In this document: piece by piece, positions 1 through 7,031 of the stretch | Position numbering within the stretch: position 1 is the stretch's first letter | Layout of the letters: every line of letters begins with the position of its first letter | NCBI GenBank assembly: GCA_964398775.1 | Contig: CAYNND010000007.1 | Location: 1-63,072, forward strand | Length of the DNA: 63,072 nt | Direction of reading: 5' to 3' | From: CAYNND01 sp964398775 | GTDB taxonomy: Bacteria > Patescibacteriota > Minisyncoccia > Phycocordibacterales > UBA2100 | Notes under the pieces: generated by a model | Seen by the model: the letters and a program-made list of their open reading frames with translations, nothing else | Told to the model about the DNA's origin: nothing | Databases searched by the model: none | Position numbers and translations under genes: made by a program

Positions 1-56
1 TAGGACAGCGCCTTTTCAAGGCGTTAATCCGGGTTCGATTCCCGGTAGGGTCACCA
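1..56 (+). tRNA. tRNA-Glu(TTC), 3' part
   Basis: The window opens inside a tRNA. The anticodon stem CGCC/GGCG encloses a loop with anticodon TTC, followed by a standard T-arm (GGTTCGATTCC type) and the 3' acceptor strand TAGGGTC, discriminator A and an encoded CCA (54-56). The tail is nearly identical to the complete tRNA-Glu(CTC) near 31.8 kb, which lacks an encoded CCA. The 5' acceptor strand and D-arm lie outside the window. Confidence 0.92.
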
Positions 57-62
57 CATCGT

Positions 63-89
63 AAAAACCTCCACTGCTGGAGGTTTTTT
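63..89 (+). terminator. Rho-independent terminator of tRNA-Glu(TTC)
   Basis: Stem CCTCCA/TGGAGG with loop CTGC, preceded by a run of A and followed by six T. It starts seven bases after the tRNA CCA end. Confidence 0.9.
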
Positions 90-112
90 CGTTGTGGTGA
101 AGCCGCAGCGAT

Positions 113-257
113 GTCTTGTCAGCAGACAAGACCGCGAGGCGGGTTCGCGGAAACACTATGCTGACTGAGCATAGTGTTATCTGTGACAACGATAGATTGT
201 GCGAAGCATCCTCATTTGTTGCTTACTGCCCCTGTAGAGGGAGATTCCCTCTACAGG
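113..257. repeat. Array of four hairpins downstream of tRNA-Glu
   Basis: Four inverted repeats in a row: 113-120/125-132 (8 bp, loop AGCA), 133-137/145-149 (CGCGA/TCGCG), 152-162/168-178 (11 bp perfect, loop GACTG), and 231-242/246-257 (12 bp perfect, 3-nt loop). None is followed by a T-run, so they do not look like terminators. The GCGAGGCGGGTTCGCG segment at 134-149 recurs in variant form downstream of tRNA-Glu(CTC) near 32.0 and 32.26 kb. An apparent ORF across 116-559 is unlikely to be real because it runs through these stems and antisense to the DUF2726 gene. Confidence 0.75.
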
Positions 258-288
258 CACACAAATGCGCTGACTGTCCCTATATTTC

Positions 289-786
289 CTACCCCACCTT
301 CCCCTTCACCTCTGCAACAATCTCTGCTGCATCGAAAAACCCTTTGTTCTTAATCCGCAGCAGTGGCATTCCCGCGCCTTCAAGCACTTGCTCCACAAAC
401 ACATCACGTTCTATCCTGTCTTCTTCATCGTGGCTCTTGTCGTCGAGCTCAATTGCAAGCTTGGGCGCAAGGTACACCTTGTCACAGAGCACAAAATCGA
501 CTGATTTTCTGTTAATTGCACTAAAGGCTCCTTTCCAGTTCTGTCCTTTTATCTTATGATTTACAATCGTCGGTAAATGCACTTGGGCAAACACTACGTA
601 CTCGTGTGCGAACTCCTTACTAAGCAACTGAAATAGTTCATTTTCAGCCTTGCTCATAAAATACTGCTTTTTTATGTAGCCATACTTTGGCTTTGTGCTG
701 ATATCAAGGTCCTCCAAAATGTCAGGTCTCAGTGCCTTAATGATAAGTGCAGCACCTACAATGAGAATAATGAGTGTGAAAAACAT
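289..786 (-). CDS. DUF2726 domain protein with N-terminal membrane anchor
   Basis: 165 aa. Residues 1-20 form a hydrophobic anchor, then a DUF2726 domain (restriction-endonuclease-like fold): the A-E-x-x-L-F-x-x-L segment around residue 50, VDFVLCD around residue 95, and AIELDDKSH followed by a conserved RD and the PLLRI strand. Family members are of unknown role; the IELDD...RD pattern resembles a PD-(D/E)xK nuclease core, but activity is inference only. A TACAAT hexamer (793-798 on this strand) ends 6 nt before the ATG, with no Shine-Dalgarno sequence, suggesting a leaderless mRNA. Confidence 0.8.
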   Translation of the reverse strand: MFFTLIILIVGAALIIKALRPDILEDLDISTKPKYGYIKKQYFMSKAENELFQLLSKEFAHEYVVFAQVHLPTIVNHKIKGQNWKGAFSAINRKSVDFVLCDKVYLAPKLAIELDDKSHDEEDRIERDVFVEQVLEGAGMPLLRIKNKGFFDAAEIVAEVKGKVG

Positions 787-843
787 ACCCTAATTGTACT
801 CCTGAAAACAAATAGGGCTAGCTCACTATGCTACACTCTCCGT

Positions 844-1194
844 ATGTCAGCTTCAGCAAAAATAGCCTTCCTCTCCTTTACAAAAGTCTACTCTCTCTAT
901 CTCACCAAAGTACAGAGAAAAGGCCGTACTGAAGCGGAATTACTCACTGTCATCAGGTGGCTTACTGGCTATACGACTGCACAGATAAGAAAGATGGCAA
1001 AATCTGAAACAACTTTTTCAGGGCTTTTTAAGAATGCGAAGCTCCACCCAAAGGCCAAACTCATCACAGGCACAATCTGCGGGTATCGGATAGAAGATAT
1101 AGAAGACCCGCTCATGCGTAAGATTCGCTACCTCGACAAGCTTGTAGATGAACTTGCGAAAGGGAGACCGATGGAGAAAATACTTCGCTCCTAG
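844..1194 (+). CDS. DUF2200 family protein
   Basis: 116 aa, the usual length for DUF2200. Diagnostic stretches are visible: VYSLYLTKVQRKGRTEAEL, IRWLTGY, and the C-terminal ICGYRIEDIEDPLMRKIRYLDKLVDELAKG pattern (given here in parts: ICGYRIEDIEDPLM, RYLDKLVDELAKG, EKILR). The family is widespread in bacteria and has no established function. TACACT at 832-837 lies exactly 6 nt before the ATG and no SD is present, so a leaderless transcript is predicted. The stop codon abuts the convergent VOC gene with no intergenic base. Confidence 0.85.
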   Translation: MSASAKIAFLSFTKVYSLYLTKVQRKGRTEAELLTVIRWLTGYTTAQIRKMAKSETTFSGLFKNAKLHPKAKLITGTICGYRIEDIEDPLMRKIRYLDKLVDELAKGRPMEKILRS

Positions 1195-1650
1195 CTACGC
1201 ACTCAAATCCTGTATCACAATCTTCTTCATCTTGAACATGGCGTTCATTGCATAGTCTCGTTTCTTCTTATCCTTGGTAGTACTGAGCTTATACAAAATA
1301 GTTGGCGTAATCTGCCATGAGACACCGTACTTATCCTTACACCACCCACAGACACTCTCCTCTCCATCCTTTGTAAATGCATTCCAATAGTAATCTACCT
1401 CCTTCTGGTCCTTACAGTAGATAGTGAGCGAAAATGCTTCTGAGTGCTTAAACATCGGTCCCGCAGCGAGCAGGTCATAGTTCTTTCCGAAAATACTTAT
1501 GGTAGCAAACTCATAGTTTCCTGCTGGACCTTTCTCGATACCACTCAAGTACACCACTTTCAAATTGTTCTTAAAAATCTTCTTGTAGTACTTGATGATG
1601 CCCGGCAAATCCTTGTCGAACCAGAGACATGGGCTGATTTTATTGTTCAT
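1195..1650 (-). CDS. VOC superfamily (PhnB-like) protein
   Basis: 151 aa. Matches the PhnB/3-demethylubiquinone methyltransferase-like branch of the VOC (glyoxalase/bleomycin-resistance) fold: N-terminal ISPCLWFDKDLPGIIKYYKKIF, middle EFATISIFG, then DKYGVSWQITP. Such proteins usually act as metal-binding dimers on small molecules, but substrates cannot be read from sequence. It is the last of three consecutive VOC-fold genes transcribed leftward (this gene, 1660-2088, 2098-2508), only 9 bp apart, so a single operon is likely. The three are not close copies of one another. Confidence 0.8.
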   Translation of the reverse strand: MNNKISPCLWFDKDLPGIIKYYKKIFKNNLKVVYLSGIEKGPAGNYEFATISIFGKNYDLLAAGPMFKHSEAFSLTIYCKDQKEVDYYWNAFTKDGEESVCGWCKDKYGVSWQITPTILYKLSTTKDKKKRDYAMNAMFKMKKIVIQDLSA

Positions 1651-1659
1651 ATGTTTATA

Positions 1660-2088
1660 TTATGCTTTTGCTTCATATTGAACCATCCACTCGATACCAT
1701 ACTTGTCTCGGAACATACTGAAGTACGAGCCCGGAGTACTCTCAGACAGTGGCACCTCAACTTCTGCATCAACGGAAAGCCCAGCAAAGATTTTCTCCGC
1801 CTCTTCTTTGCTTTCAGTGTTTACTACAATCTTGCTTCTGTTTTCGCGCTCATTTGTTGTACCCATAAAAGACGGCACATCATTCCCCATAAGTAAACTG
1901 CCTGTCCCAAACGAAAGCGCGATACTCATGAATTTCTCGGCGTCTTCTGGGGGGACCTGAAATTCAGGACTCGCAACATCTTTGAATCGAATGATTTTCG
2001 TAAGTTCGCCGCCAAAGACTGACTGGTAAAACGCAAACGCTTCTGCTGCATTGCCATTAAAATTGATATGTGGATGTATTGTTGCCAT
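1660..2088 (-). CDS. PhnB-like VOC protein
   Basis: 142 aa. Opens IHPHINFNGNAAEAFAFYQSVFGG, a classic PhnB-like start, and ends DKYGIEWMVQYE. Middle part carries the conserved SIALSFGTGSLLMG strand. Middle gene of the three-gene VOC operon; 9 bp from each neighbour. Predicted cytoplasmic. Function probably binding or turnover of a small electrophile or metabolite; unproven. Confidence 0.85.
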   Translation of the reverse strand: MATIHPHINFNGNAAEAFAFYQSVFGGELTKIIRFKDVASPEFQVPPEDAEKFMSIALSFGTGSLLMGNDVPSFMGTTNERENRSKIVVNTESKEEAEKIFAGLSVDAEVEVPLSESTPGSYFSMFRDKYGIEWMVQYEAKA

Positions 2089-2097
2089 AGTATATAT

Positions 2098-2508
2098 TTA
2101 TGCTTGTTGTGGAACTTTTGTCATATCCATATAAAAGACTTCCCACGTGTGCCCGTCGAAGTCTTCTATCGTTCGCTGCTGCATGAAGCCATAGTCGCGA
2201 AGTTCATTTGGCTCAATGCCGCCTGCGGCAAGTCCTTGCTCCATTATCGCATTCATAGCCTCTACACTTTCTACTGAAAGTGAGAATAGTCCCGCGATGT
2301 TTGTTTTTGTATCTGCTAGTGGCTTTTTTGTGAAGCTTGCAAACTTCTCGTGTGACAACAACATGACAAAAATGGAATCACTCCAGACCATACACTTCCC
2401 CGTATCGTCTGAGAACTGCGGGTTGTTTGTAAAACCAAGGCTTGTATAAAACTTTTCTGACCGCACATGATCCTTCACTGCTAGATTTACAAAAATTAGC
2501 TTTACCAT
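2098..2508 (-). CDS. VOC family (glyoxalase/bleomycin-resistance-like) protein
   Basis: 136 aa. Starts KLIFVNLAVKDHVRSEKFYTSLGF, typical of the single-domain glyoxalase-like VOC proteins, with a C-terminal DFDGHTWEVFYMD strand carrying the usual metal-ligand Glu. First gene of the three-gene VOC operon. The start ATG at 2508 has no clear SD or nearby -10 hexamer; the promoter may lie further upstream with the small gene at 2535-2771. Confidence 0.85.
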   Translation of the reverse strand: MVKLIFVNLAVKDHVRSEKFYTSLGFTNNPQFSDDTGKCMVWSDSIFVMLLSHEKFASFTKKPLADTKTNIAGLFSLSVESVEAMNAIMEQGLAAGGIEPNELRDYGFMQQRTIEDFDGHTWEVFYMDMTKVPQQA

Positions 2509-2534
2509 GGCGTAGTTACTTATGTATAAATTAT

Positions 2535-2771
2535 CTATGCATTTTTCTGCAACTCTTCGCCTGACCTCGCACCCATTAAATATATCGCAATTTTTTTCTG
2601 GTCACCCTCTAGGTCAGCGACAATGCTTTGGAGCATATCAAGACTAAAGCCTTTCATTTGTTCGTAATCTTCAGTTGCCTTTAGACGTGCAATTTCTTGT
2701 AAAAGTTCGGGACTTGGAGTAAACCTTTCGGGCTCTCTTCTCTGTGGAGCGCGCATTGCTTCTTTTGTCAT
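2535..2771 (-). CDS. Hypothetical protein, 78 aa
   Basis: Small charged protein with no membrane segment and no family I recognise. The central part (residues 20-60) looks helical (LLQEIARLKATEDYEQMKG). It lies 26 bp upstream of the VOC trio in the same direction and could be the first gene of that operon. The reading frame uses codons like its neighbours, which is the main support. Confidence 0.5.
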   Translation of the reverse strand: MTKEAMRAPQRREPERFTPSPELLQEIARLKATEDYEQMKGFSLDMLQSIVADLEGDQKKIAIYLMGARSGEELQKNA

Positions 2772-2883
2772 TGCGCAACTATATCATATATATGTTTATA
2801 AAATTCGTTGGAAAAACCTTAGTTTATGTAACTTCTGTTAATTTTGAGAACGGACACGTATATATTTGGGGTATACTACCTGC

Positions 2884-3324
2884 ATGCCGCCAGAGCTGAT
2901 AATCTCTCTAATATCAACTGTCATTGCCGTCGCATCTACCGCCTTCGGTATCTTCTCGTATCGTTTCAATAGGAGCACCTACCAGCTTGCCCAGACCCCT
3001 ATCATTCTTCCTGACCCGGTGCTCGAGAATGGTTCCCTCATTATTCGCAATAAACATGCCTCAGCCATCGCGAAAGACCTCCATTGCGTACTTACTACCA
3101 AAAATGGCAAAGTCTACCGCACAAACGATGATGAGTTCCTTCCCCCTGGCTGGGCGTCTCGTGTACACAACATAGGTACTGCAGATCTCACAAATGCCGT
3201 CTTTCGCTGCAGTTACAAGAACATTTTCGACCAGAAAGTCATCGTTCGTGGCGTTTTCAAGCTTGATGGTGACGGATTGCTTGAAATCAGAAATGTTGAT
3301 ATGAAGGTTGGGAGTATTACGTAA
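2884..3324 (+). CDS. Hypothetical membrane-anchored protein
   Basis: 146 aa from the ATG at 2884. One N-terminal hydrophobic segment (LIISLISTVIAVASTAFGIFSY), then a soluble domain of about 115 residues rich in beta-strand-forming residues. I do not recognise the family. The frame stays open upstream to a TTG at 2866, but TATACT at 2872-2877 ends exactly 6 nt before the ATG, so the upstream TTG would lie before the transcription start. This decides the start and implies a leaderless mRNA. Confidence 0.65.
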   Translation: MPPELIISLISTVIAVASTAFGIFSYRFNRSTYQLAQTPIILPDPVLENGSLIIRNKHASAIAKDLHCVLTTKNGKVYRTNDDEFLPPGWASRVHNIGTADLTNAVFRCSYKNIFDQKVIVRGVFKLDGDGLLEIRNVDMKVGSIT

Positions 3325-3386
3325 TCCACTGGAAAACAGCATATTTTCACGTATAGTGCACGGGCGCGACAGTGAATAGTATTTTT

Positions 3387-3469
3387 GGGCGGATGGCGAA
3401 ATTGGCAGACGCACCACGCTTAGGACGTGGCACCGTAAGGTATTGGGGGTTCAAGTCCCCCTCCGCCCA
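3387..3469 (+). tRNA. tRNA-Leu(TAG)
   Basis: Complete cloverleaf: acceptor GGGCGGA/TCCGCCC, D-arm with GGCAGACGC, anticodon stem CCACG/CGTGG with loop CTTAGGA (anticodon TAG), a class II variable arm, and T-arm GGGGGTTCAAGTCCCCC. Discriminator A at 3469. CCA is not encoded (the next bases are CAAA), so CCA must be added after transcription. A scaffold gap starts four bases later. Confidence 0.95.
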
Positions 3470-3473
3470 CAAA

Positions 3474-3573
3474 NNNNNNNNNNNNNNNNNNNNNNNNNNN
3501 NNNNNNNNNNNNNNNNNNNNNNNNNNNNNNNNNNNNNNNNNNNNNNNNNNNNNNNNNNNNNNNNNNNNNNNNN
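3474..3573. other. 100-N scaffold gap flanked by a 22-bp duplicated end
   Basis: The last 22 bases before the gap (3452-3473, the tRNA-Leu tail) are identical to the first 22 after it (3574-3595). This is best explained by unmerged overlapping contig ends, so the true gap is probably zero or negative. Sequence 3596-3772 holds no gene I can support; it includes a small stem TAAGCCCT/AGGGCTTA at 3624-3643. Confidence 0.85.
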
Positions 3574-3772
3574 CAAGTCCCCCTCCGCCCACAAAGGAAC
3601 ACAGTGACAGCTGGTTGGAGCAGTAAGCCCTGGGGAGGGCTTATGGTGGGAACTTGAAATCGCATTGAGATAGAATTTGAGTTCAGCAAACAATTATATC
3701 CAACCTTAGTACTGAGTCTGCAAGACTCAACTTCTCTCTCATTGTTCTAATCACGGGCAAGTTCCTAACAGC

Positions 3773-3800
3773 AAAAAACACCTCCAGCGGGGTGTTTTTT
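3773..3800. terminator. Bidirectional Rho-independent terminator
   Basis: AAAAAACACC and its complement GGTGTTTTTT around the loop TCCAGCGG, A-run on one side and T-run on the other. It ends the leftward pilin block and may also close rightward transcription from tRNA-Leu. Confidence 0.8.
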
Positions 3801-3815
3801 GAATGGTGGAAAACT

Positions 3816-4184
3816 TTATTTACCACCTGGTATTAAACCTTTGCAATTACCTCCCATGCATCCCGTAGGAACTGGAGGTGCATCAGTTGGACCGATGCCA
3901 ATACTTCGCTGGAGGAGTGCAACAAGTCCCCAAATAGATGTCATAACAAATAGCGCTGCAACACCAGAAATCATAATGCTCTTTCCTTGACTACGTGCCT
4001 CCGCAGAACCTGAGTTCCAAATGAACTTTGCGAGACCCCAGAAGAACGCAAAGAGCGCAAAAGACATGGTTATTGGTATAAGCATTGTCAGCATGTCGTA
4101 AATGTTTGAGAGAACACTTTGTGCCGTCTGTGCAAAAACAAAACTAGGCATACTGAGCGAAAAGGCAAATGCGATTTTTTTCAT
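3816..4184 (-). CDS. TrbC/VirB2-like pilin family protein
   Basis: 122 aa. Signal-peptide-like N-terminus (KKIAFAFSLSMPSFVFAQ), then two long membrane segments separated by a short charged turn: ITMSFALFAFFWGLAKFIWN and ISGVAALFVMTSIWGLVALL. The FFWGLAKFIWNSGSAEAR motif is characteristic of the short pilin-like proteins common in Parcubacteria genomes. Tail is Gly/Pro/Cys-containing. Closely related in the core to the protein at 4601-4984. Probably exported and assembled or held in the membrane; the apparatus is not in this window. Confidence 0.75.
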   Translation of the reverse strand: MKKIAFAFSLSMPSFVFAQTAQSVLSNIYDMLTMLIPITMSFALFAFFWGLAKFIWNSGSAEARSQGKSIMISGVAALFVMTSIWGLVALLQRSIGIGPTDAPPVPTGCMGGNCKGLIPGGK

Positions 4185-4202
4185 ATGTGAAAATTTAAAA
4201 AA

Positions 4203-4541
4203 TTATTCCCAAAGACCATTTCTGCCTCGCTGGAGACCGAGTGTGTTTGTCACCATCGCAATCACTCCCCAGACAGCAACCATGATAAGCATACCGAAAA
4301 GTCCGTACATGATGTGCTTCCCTCCTGTCTCCCACGCCGTTGCACTATCAGCCTTCCACATAAATTCAACAAGCCCCCAAAAGAAGAGGAGCATGCCCAT
4401 GGAGAAGATGAGTGCGACTATTGGATTTATAAATACAGAGATAATAATATCGAGGAAACCTTGTCCTGGAACTTGCGCAAACGTGAGTGCTGGTACACTG
4501 AGGCATACCACGAGCAGACCTATCATGTATTTTCTGTCCAT
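4203..4541 (-). CDS. TrbC/VirB2-like pilin family protein
   Basis: 112 aa from the ATG at 4541. Signal-like start (MIGLLVVCLSVPALTFAQ), then two membrane segments (IFSMGMLLFFWGLVEFMW and YGLFGMLIMVAVWGVIAMV). The reading frame extends upstream to 4718, but a TATACT hexamer (4548-4553, this strand) lies exactly 6 nt before this ATG and the terminator at 4556-4584 lies upstream, so 4541 is the start and the mRNA is probably leaderless. Confidence 0.78.
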   Translation of the reverse strand: MDRKYMIGLLVVCLSVPALTFAQVPGQGFLDIIISVFINPIVALIFSMGMLLFFWGLVEFMWKADSATAWETGGKHIMYGLFGMLIMVAVWGVIAMVTNTLGLQRGRNGLWE

Positions 4542-4555
4542 CTGGCAAGTATACA

Positions 4556-4584
4556 ACAAAAAAGGACCGCATCGCGGTCCTTTT
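4556..4584 (-). terminator. Terminator between pilin genes
   Basis: AAAAGGACCGC/GCGGTCCTTTT with loop ATC. It separates the 4601-4984 pilin gene from the two downstream pilin genes, so the paralogs are transcribed as separate units. Confidence 0.85.
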
Positions 4585-4600
4585 GTAAGTGTGTGGAATA

Positions 4601-4984
4601 TTATCGAAGGTCCGGAGCAAACGTACCACAACCACCCTGGCCACAAATAGATGGTGCTGGGACGCGAGTGACACTTGAAACACCAAGTGTTCGCTGGAGG
4701 AGTGCAACAAGTCCCCAAATAGAGACCATCACGAAGAGCGCAGCGATACCAGAAATCATGATCTGCATTCCTTGCTGTCGTGTCTCTGCACTTCCTGAGT
4801 TCCAGATGAACTTTGCCAATCCCCAGAAGAACGCAATGAGCGCTGCTGAGAGCGCCATTGGGATGAGCATTCCCATCACGTCACTGACCATCACGAGGAT
4901 ACGCTGAATAGTCTGTGCGCCTGCCACGTATGGAAGGAATGATGCTGCTATGACGAGTGAACCAGATGCTACTAATTTTTTCAT
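4601..4984 (-). CDS. TrbC/VirB2-like pilin family protein
   Basis: 127 aa. Signal-peptide-like N-terminus ending AGAQ, then membrane segments around MALSAALIAFFWGLAKFIWN and ISGIAALFVMVSIWGLVALLQR. Core is nearly the same as the 3816-4184 protein, including the WNSGSAE turn, so the two are recent paralogs with diverged tails (this one has CGQGGCG). The start is followed by a Lys-rich n-region. No hexamer at leaderless distance is evident; TATATT about 25 nt upstream could be its -10. Confidence 0.78.
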   Translation of the reverse strand: MKKLVASGSLVIAASFLPYVAGAQTIQRILVMVSDVMGMLIPMALSAALIAFFWGLAKFIWNSGSAETRQQGMQIMISGIAALFVMVSIWGLVALLQRTLGVSSVTRVPAPSICGQGGCGTFAPDLR

Positions 4985-5073
4985 ATCGTTGATTGTGCTA
5001 TGTGCTAATATACCTATACGATACCGTACCTATTTCCTAAAACAAGGAAAGCTCACCGATGCTGTGGACAAGG

Positions 5074-5292
5074 TTATGCTACAACTGAAGTGAAAACTCT
5101 AAGCAGTACCCAGATGGCAGCAATAGTGAGTATGACTGAAGCAGCCCAGATTACTCGAGAGACTGCCTCTGCGCGTCTTCCTGCTTCTCCTTCTCCGTAC
5201 CCATATTCAAGAAAATATACAATGAAAATAACAAACATCATCGCCACAACGCCTGAAAACACAAGTGAGAGATATGAGAAAAAATCTTCCAT
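5074..5292 (-). CDS. Small two-TM membrane protein of the pilin cluster
   Basis: 72 aa from the ATG at 5292 (one base after the stop of the upstream pilin gene, implying translational coupling). Two hydrophobic segments (residues about 5-28 and 48-70) flank a charged turn, EYGYGEGEAGRRAEAVSR. It lacks the FFWGL motif of the other cluster members but has the same two-helix layout with a basic turn. Probably a membrane component made with the pilins; the function is unknown. Confidence 0.6.
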   Translation of the reverse strand: MEDFFSYLSLVFSGVVAMMFVIFIVYFLEYGYGEGEAGRRAEAVSRVIWAASVILTIAAIWVLLRVFTSVVA

Positions 5293-5293
5293 A

Positions 5294-5557
5294 TTATCTA
5301 AATAAGCTATTCTCAAGGAGTAATACAAGGCCCCAGACGCTTATCATCACAAAAAGTATAATTGCTCCCCAGAACAAATTCTGCTTCATTTTTTGACGCG
5401 CTTCGGCTTGTCCACCCTTATAGACGCCGACTCCTGCATGATAGAAATACAAGATGATCGCCACTGCAACAAGCATTGGAATCATGAACTGGATAATACT
5501 GATGATGTAGTTGATGAGCCCAGGAAATGTTGATGCAACTGCTGCCGTCTGTTCCAT
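5294..5557 (-). CDS. Pilin-like two-TM protein
   Basis: 87 aa. Two membrane helices (IIQFMIPMLVAVAIILYFYHAGVG split as IIQFMIPMLVAV and AIILYFYH; NLFWGAIILFVMISVWGLVLLL in the second) around a basic turn KGGQAEARQKMKQ. The second helix with FVMISVWGLV strongly resembles the other pilin-like proteins here, but there is no clear signal peptide. Sits 4 bp downstream of the 5562-5924 gene in the same operon. Confidence 0.7.
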   Translation of the reverse strand: MEQTAAVASTFPGLINYIISIIQFMIPMLVAVAIILYFYHAGVGVYKGGQAEARQKMKQNLFWGAIILFVMISVWGLVLLLENSLFR

Positions 5558-5561
5558 AGTC

Positions 5562-5924
5562 TTATATGTTATCTCGAAGCATGTTTATAGTTCCCGCAAT
5601 AATACCAGTAAGCGCCCATGCACCCAAAAACACTCCTGTACCAATCACTACCCATTGGAAATTGTAGATTGCCTGTTTGATTTTCTCTGAGTTACCACGA
5701 GCTGTAATGAATAGAAAGCCTGAGTATACGATAATGAGCGCTATAATAGGCAATCCAATGTACATAACAGCTCCAAGAAGGCCTTTCAAGAAATCTTGAA
5801 TGCTCGAAAACTGCAGTGGATTCTCGAGGCGTCCTTGTGCCATCACAAAAAACGGCATGAGGAGTAGAGGAAATGTTACGACAAGTATCCGCGTCTCCTT
5901 CCAGAATGAATTTCTATAACTCAT
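5562..5924 (-). CDS. TrbC/VirB2-like pilin family protein, first gene of operon
   Basis: 120 aa. Signal-like N-terminus ending VMAQ, an amphipathic stretch (NPLQFSSIQDFLKGLLG), then two membrane helices around YSGFLFITARGNSEKIKQA. This ARGNxEK(I/L) turn is typical of TrbC/VirB2-like pilins in Patescibacteria. A TATACT hexamer (5931-5936, this strand) ends exactly 6 nt before the ATG: leaderless start of the 5562, 5294, 5074 operon. Confidence 0.78.
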   Translation of the reverse strand: MSYRNSFWKETRILVVTFPLLLMPFFVMAQGRLENPLQFSSIQDFLKGLLGAVMYIGLPIIALIIVYSGFLFITARGNSEKIKQAIYNFQWVVIGTGVFLGAWALTGIIAGTINMLRDNI

Positions 5925-5951
5925 ATGGCAAGTATATCATAGTAATGCTGA

Positions 5952-7028
5952 CTATTTTCCACTATCACGCACTAAAATCTTCATTTCACCATCAGCACGC
6001 TGCACTGACTCTGAAATACGGTCTTCACCTGTCGTAATGCGCTCAACCATGCGGAATAGTATGTCTTCAGTCTTCTCAGGATCAGGGTCTGGCCAGACAC
6101 GCATACGCACAGCCTCTTGCCGAAGTGTAGTGGTCAATGGGTCACGTGCATTTGGGACAAGCAGAGCTCGCTGCGCTGATGGAGCTGCAAGTTCTTTCTC
6201 CAACATTTCCCCTGCTTTGCCTGTAGACATAGCTCCAGCTATTGCAAGCCCCCCCGATGGGTTCTTTCCTGTCTTTGTAATTGCAACAGCGTAGATCGTT
6301 CCTGTTGTGAGGAGTCTTGTTCCGGTACCTCCCCGCAGTTGCGGCAACGGTGCGATATCAAAATTCAGGTTCGGGTTCTTATCAGAAATCTCTTTAAGTT
6401 CACTTGCTGTGCCGATGTATATAGCGAGGTCACCGTTGGTAAACATTTCTTTTGATTTTGGCATGGACTTATTCCATGAGTATCGCTTCTTTGTTGGGTT
6501 TGCAAACTCAGTGAAAAAGCGCATCGCACTTTGTGCTGGAGAAAGCGAGTTGTTGTCAGTTCGCCCAAGGCGCACTTCCATCTTTCCATCATCAGCGTTT
6601 CGAACGATGATATCTCCACCTGCTTGCATAATCATTGCAGAAATTATTTCTTTTGAATGAAGCACGTTTGATGGNNNNNNNNNNNNNNNNNNNNNNNNNN
6701 NNNNNNNNNNNNNNNNNNNNNNNNNNNNNNNNNNNNNNNNNNNNNNNNNNNNNNNNNNNNNNNNNNNNNNNNNNGCAAGGTCATCATAGAATGTTTTTGG
6801 ATCTTTCTGAGTGTACTGTACTGTGGTTGTTTTACGGTCTTCCATACCATAGTCATGCAAGAATGTCGTAATACTTCGCTCAGGGTAAGTCCCCCACAAA
6901 TATACGTCTCCGACATCTTCTGTTGCACCACCACCGCTCGTCATAGCGAAAATAATGATTCCGGCAAGTCCTAAAACCACAAACATGGCGAGGAGAACTA
7001 TTTGAAATGGGCTGTTTTTCTTATCCAT
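5952..7028 (-). CDS. Membrane-anchored extracellular solute-binding protein (interrupted by gap)
   Basis: About 358 codons as assembled, with 100 N at 6675-6774. N-terminal membrane anchor (residues 10-30) without a lipobox Cys, then a family 1 solute-binding fold: YLWGTYPERSITTF near the start, later SAMRFFTEFANPTKKRYSWN, FTNGDLAIYIG and FDIAPLPQLRGG. Such proteins normally deliver sugars or peptides to ABC permeases, yet no permease or ATPase lies nearby. Both sides of the gap are open in the same frame. The usual length is above 400 aa, so the real gap may be longer than 100 bp. It follows the methyltransferase by 3 bp. Confidence 0.75.
   Translation of the reverse strand: MDKKNSPFQIVLLAMFVVLGLAGIIIFAMTSGGGATEDVGDVYLWGTYPERSITTFLHDYGMEDRKTTTVQYTQKDPKTFYDDLXXXXXXXXXXXXXXXXXXXXXXXXXXXXXXXXXXPSNVLHSKEIISAMIMQAGGDIIVRNADDGKMEVRLGRTDNNSLSPAQSAMRFFTEFANPTKKRYSWNKSMPKSKEMFTNGDLAIYIGTASELKEISDKNPNLNFDIAPLPQLRGGTGTRLLTTGTIYAVAITKTGKNPSGGLAIAGAMSTGKAGEMLEKELAAPSAQRALLVPNARDPLTTTLRQEAVRMRVWPDPDPEKTEDILFRMVERITTGEDRISESVQRADGEMKILVRDSGK
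6675..6774. other. 100-N scaffold gap inside the solute-binding protein gene
   Basis: No duplicated flanks are visible here, unlike the gaps near 3.5, 11.4 and 57.0 kb, so real sequence may be missing. The 100 is probably a nominal size. Confidence 0.9.
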
Positions 7029-7031
7029 AGT

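Noticed and set aside
113..257. CRISPR array or integron attC sites
   Set aside because: Stems are unrelated in sequence and not regularly spaced, and no cas or integrase gene is present; attC core sequences are missing.
116..559. 147-codon frame after tRNA-Glu
   Set aside because: Runs through four perfect hairpins and antisense to the DUF2726 gene; product is low-complexity Ser-rich.
3347..3693. Open frames running through the gap at 3.5 kb
   Set aside because: They consist largely of tRNA-Leu sequence and N and have no protein-like features.
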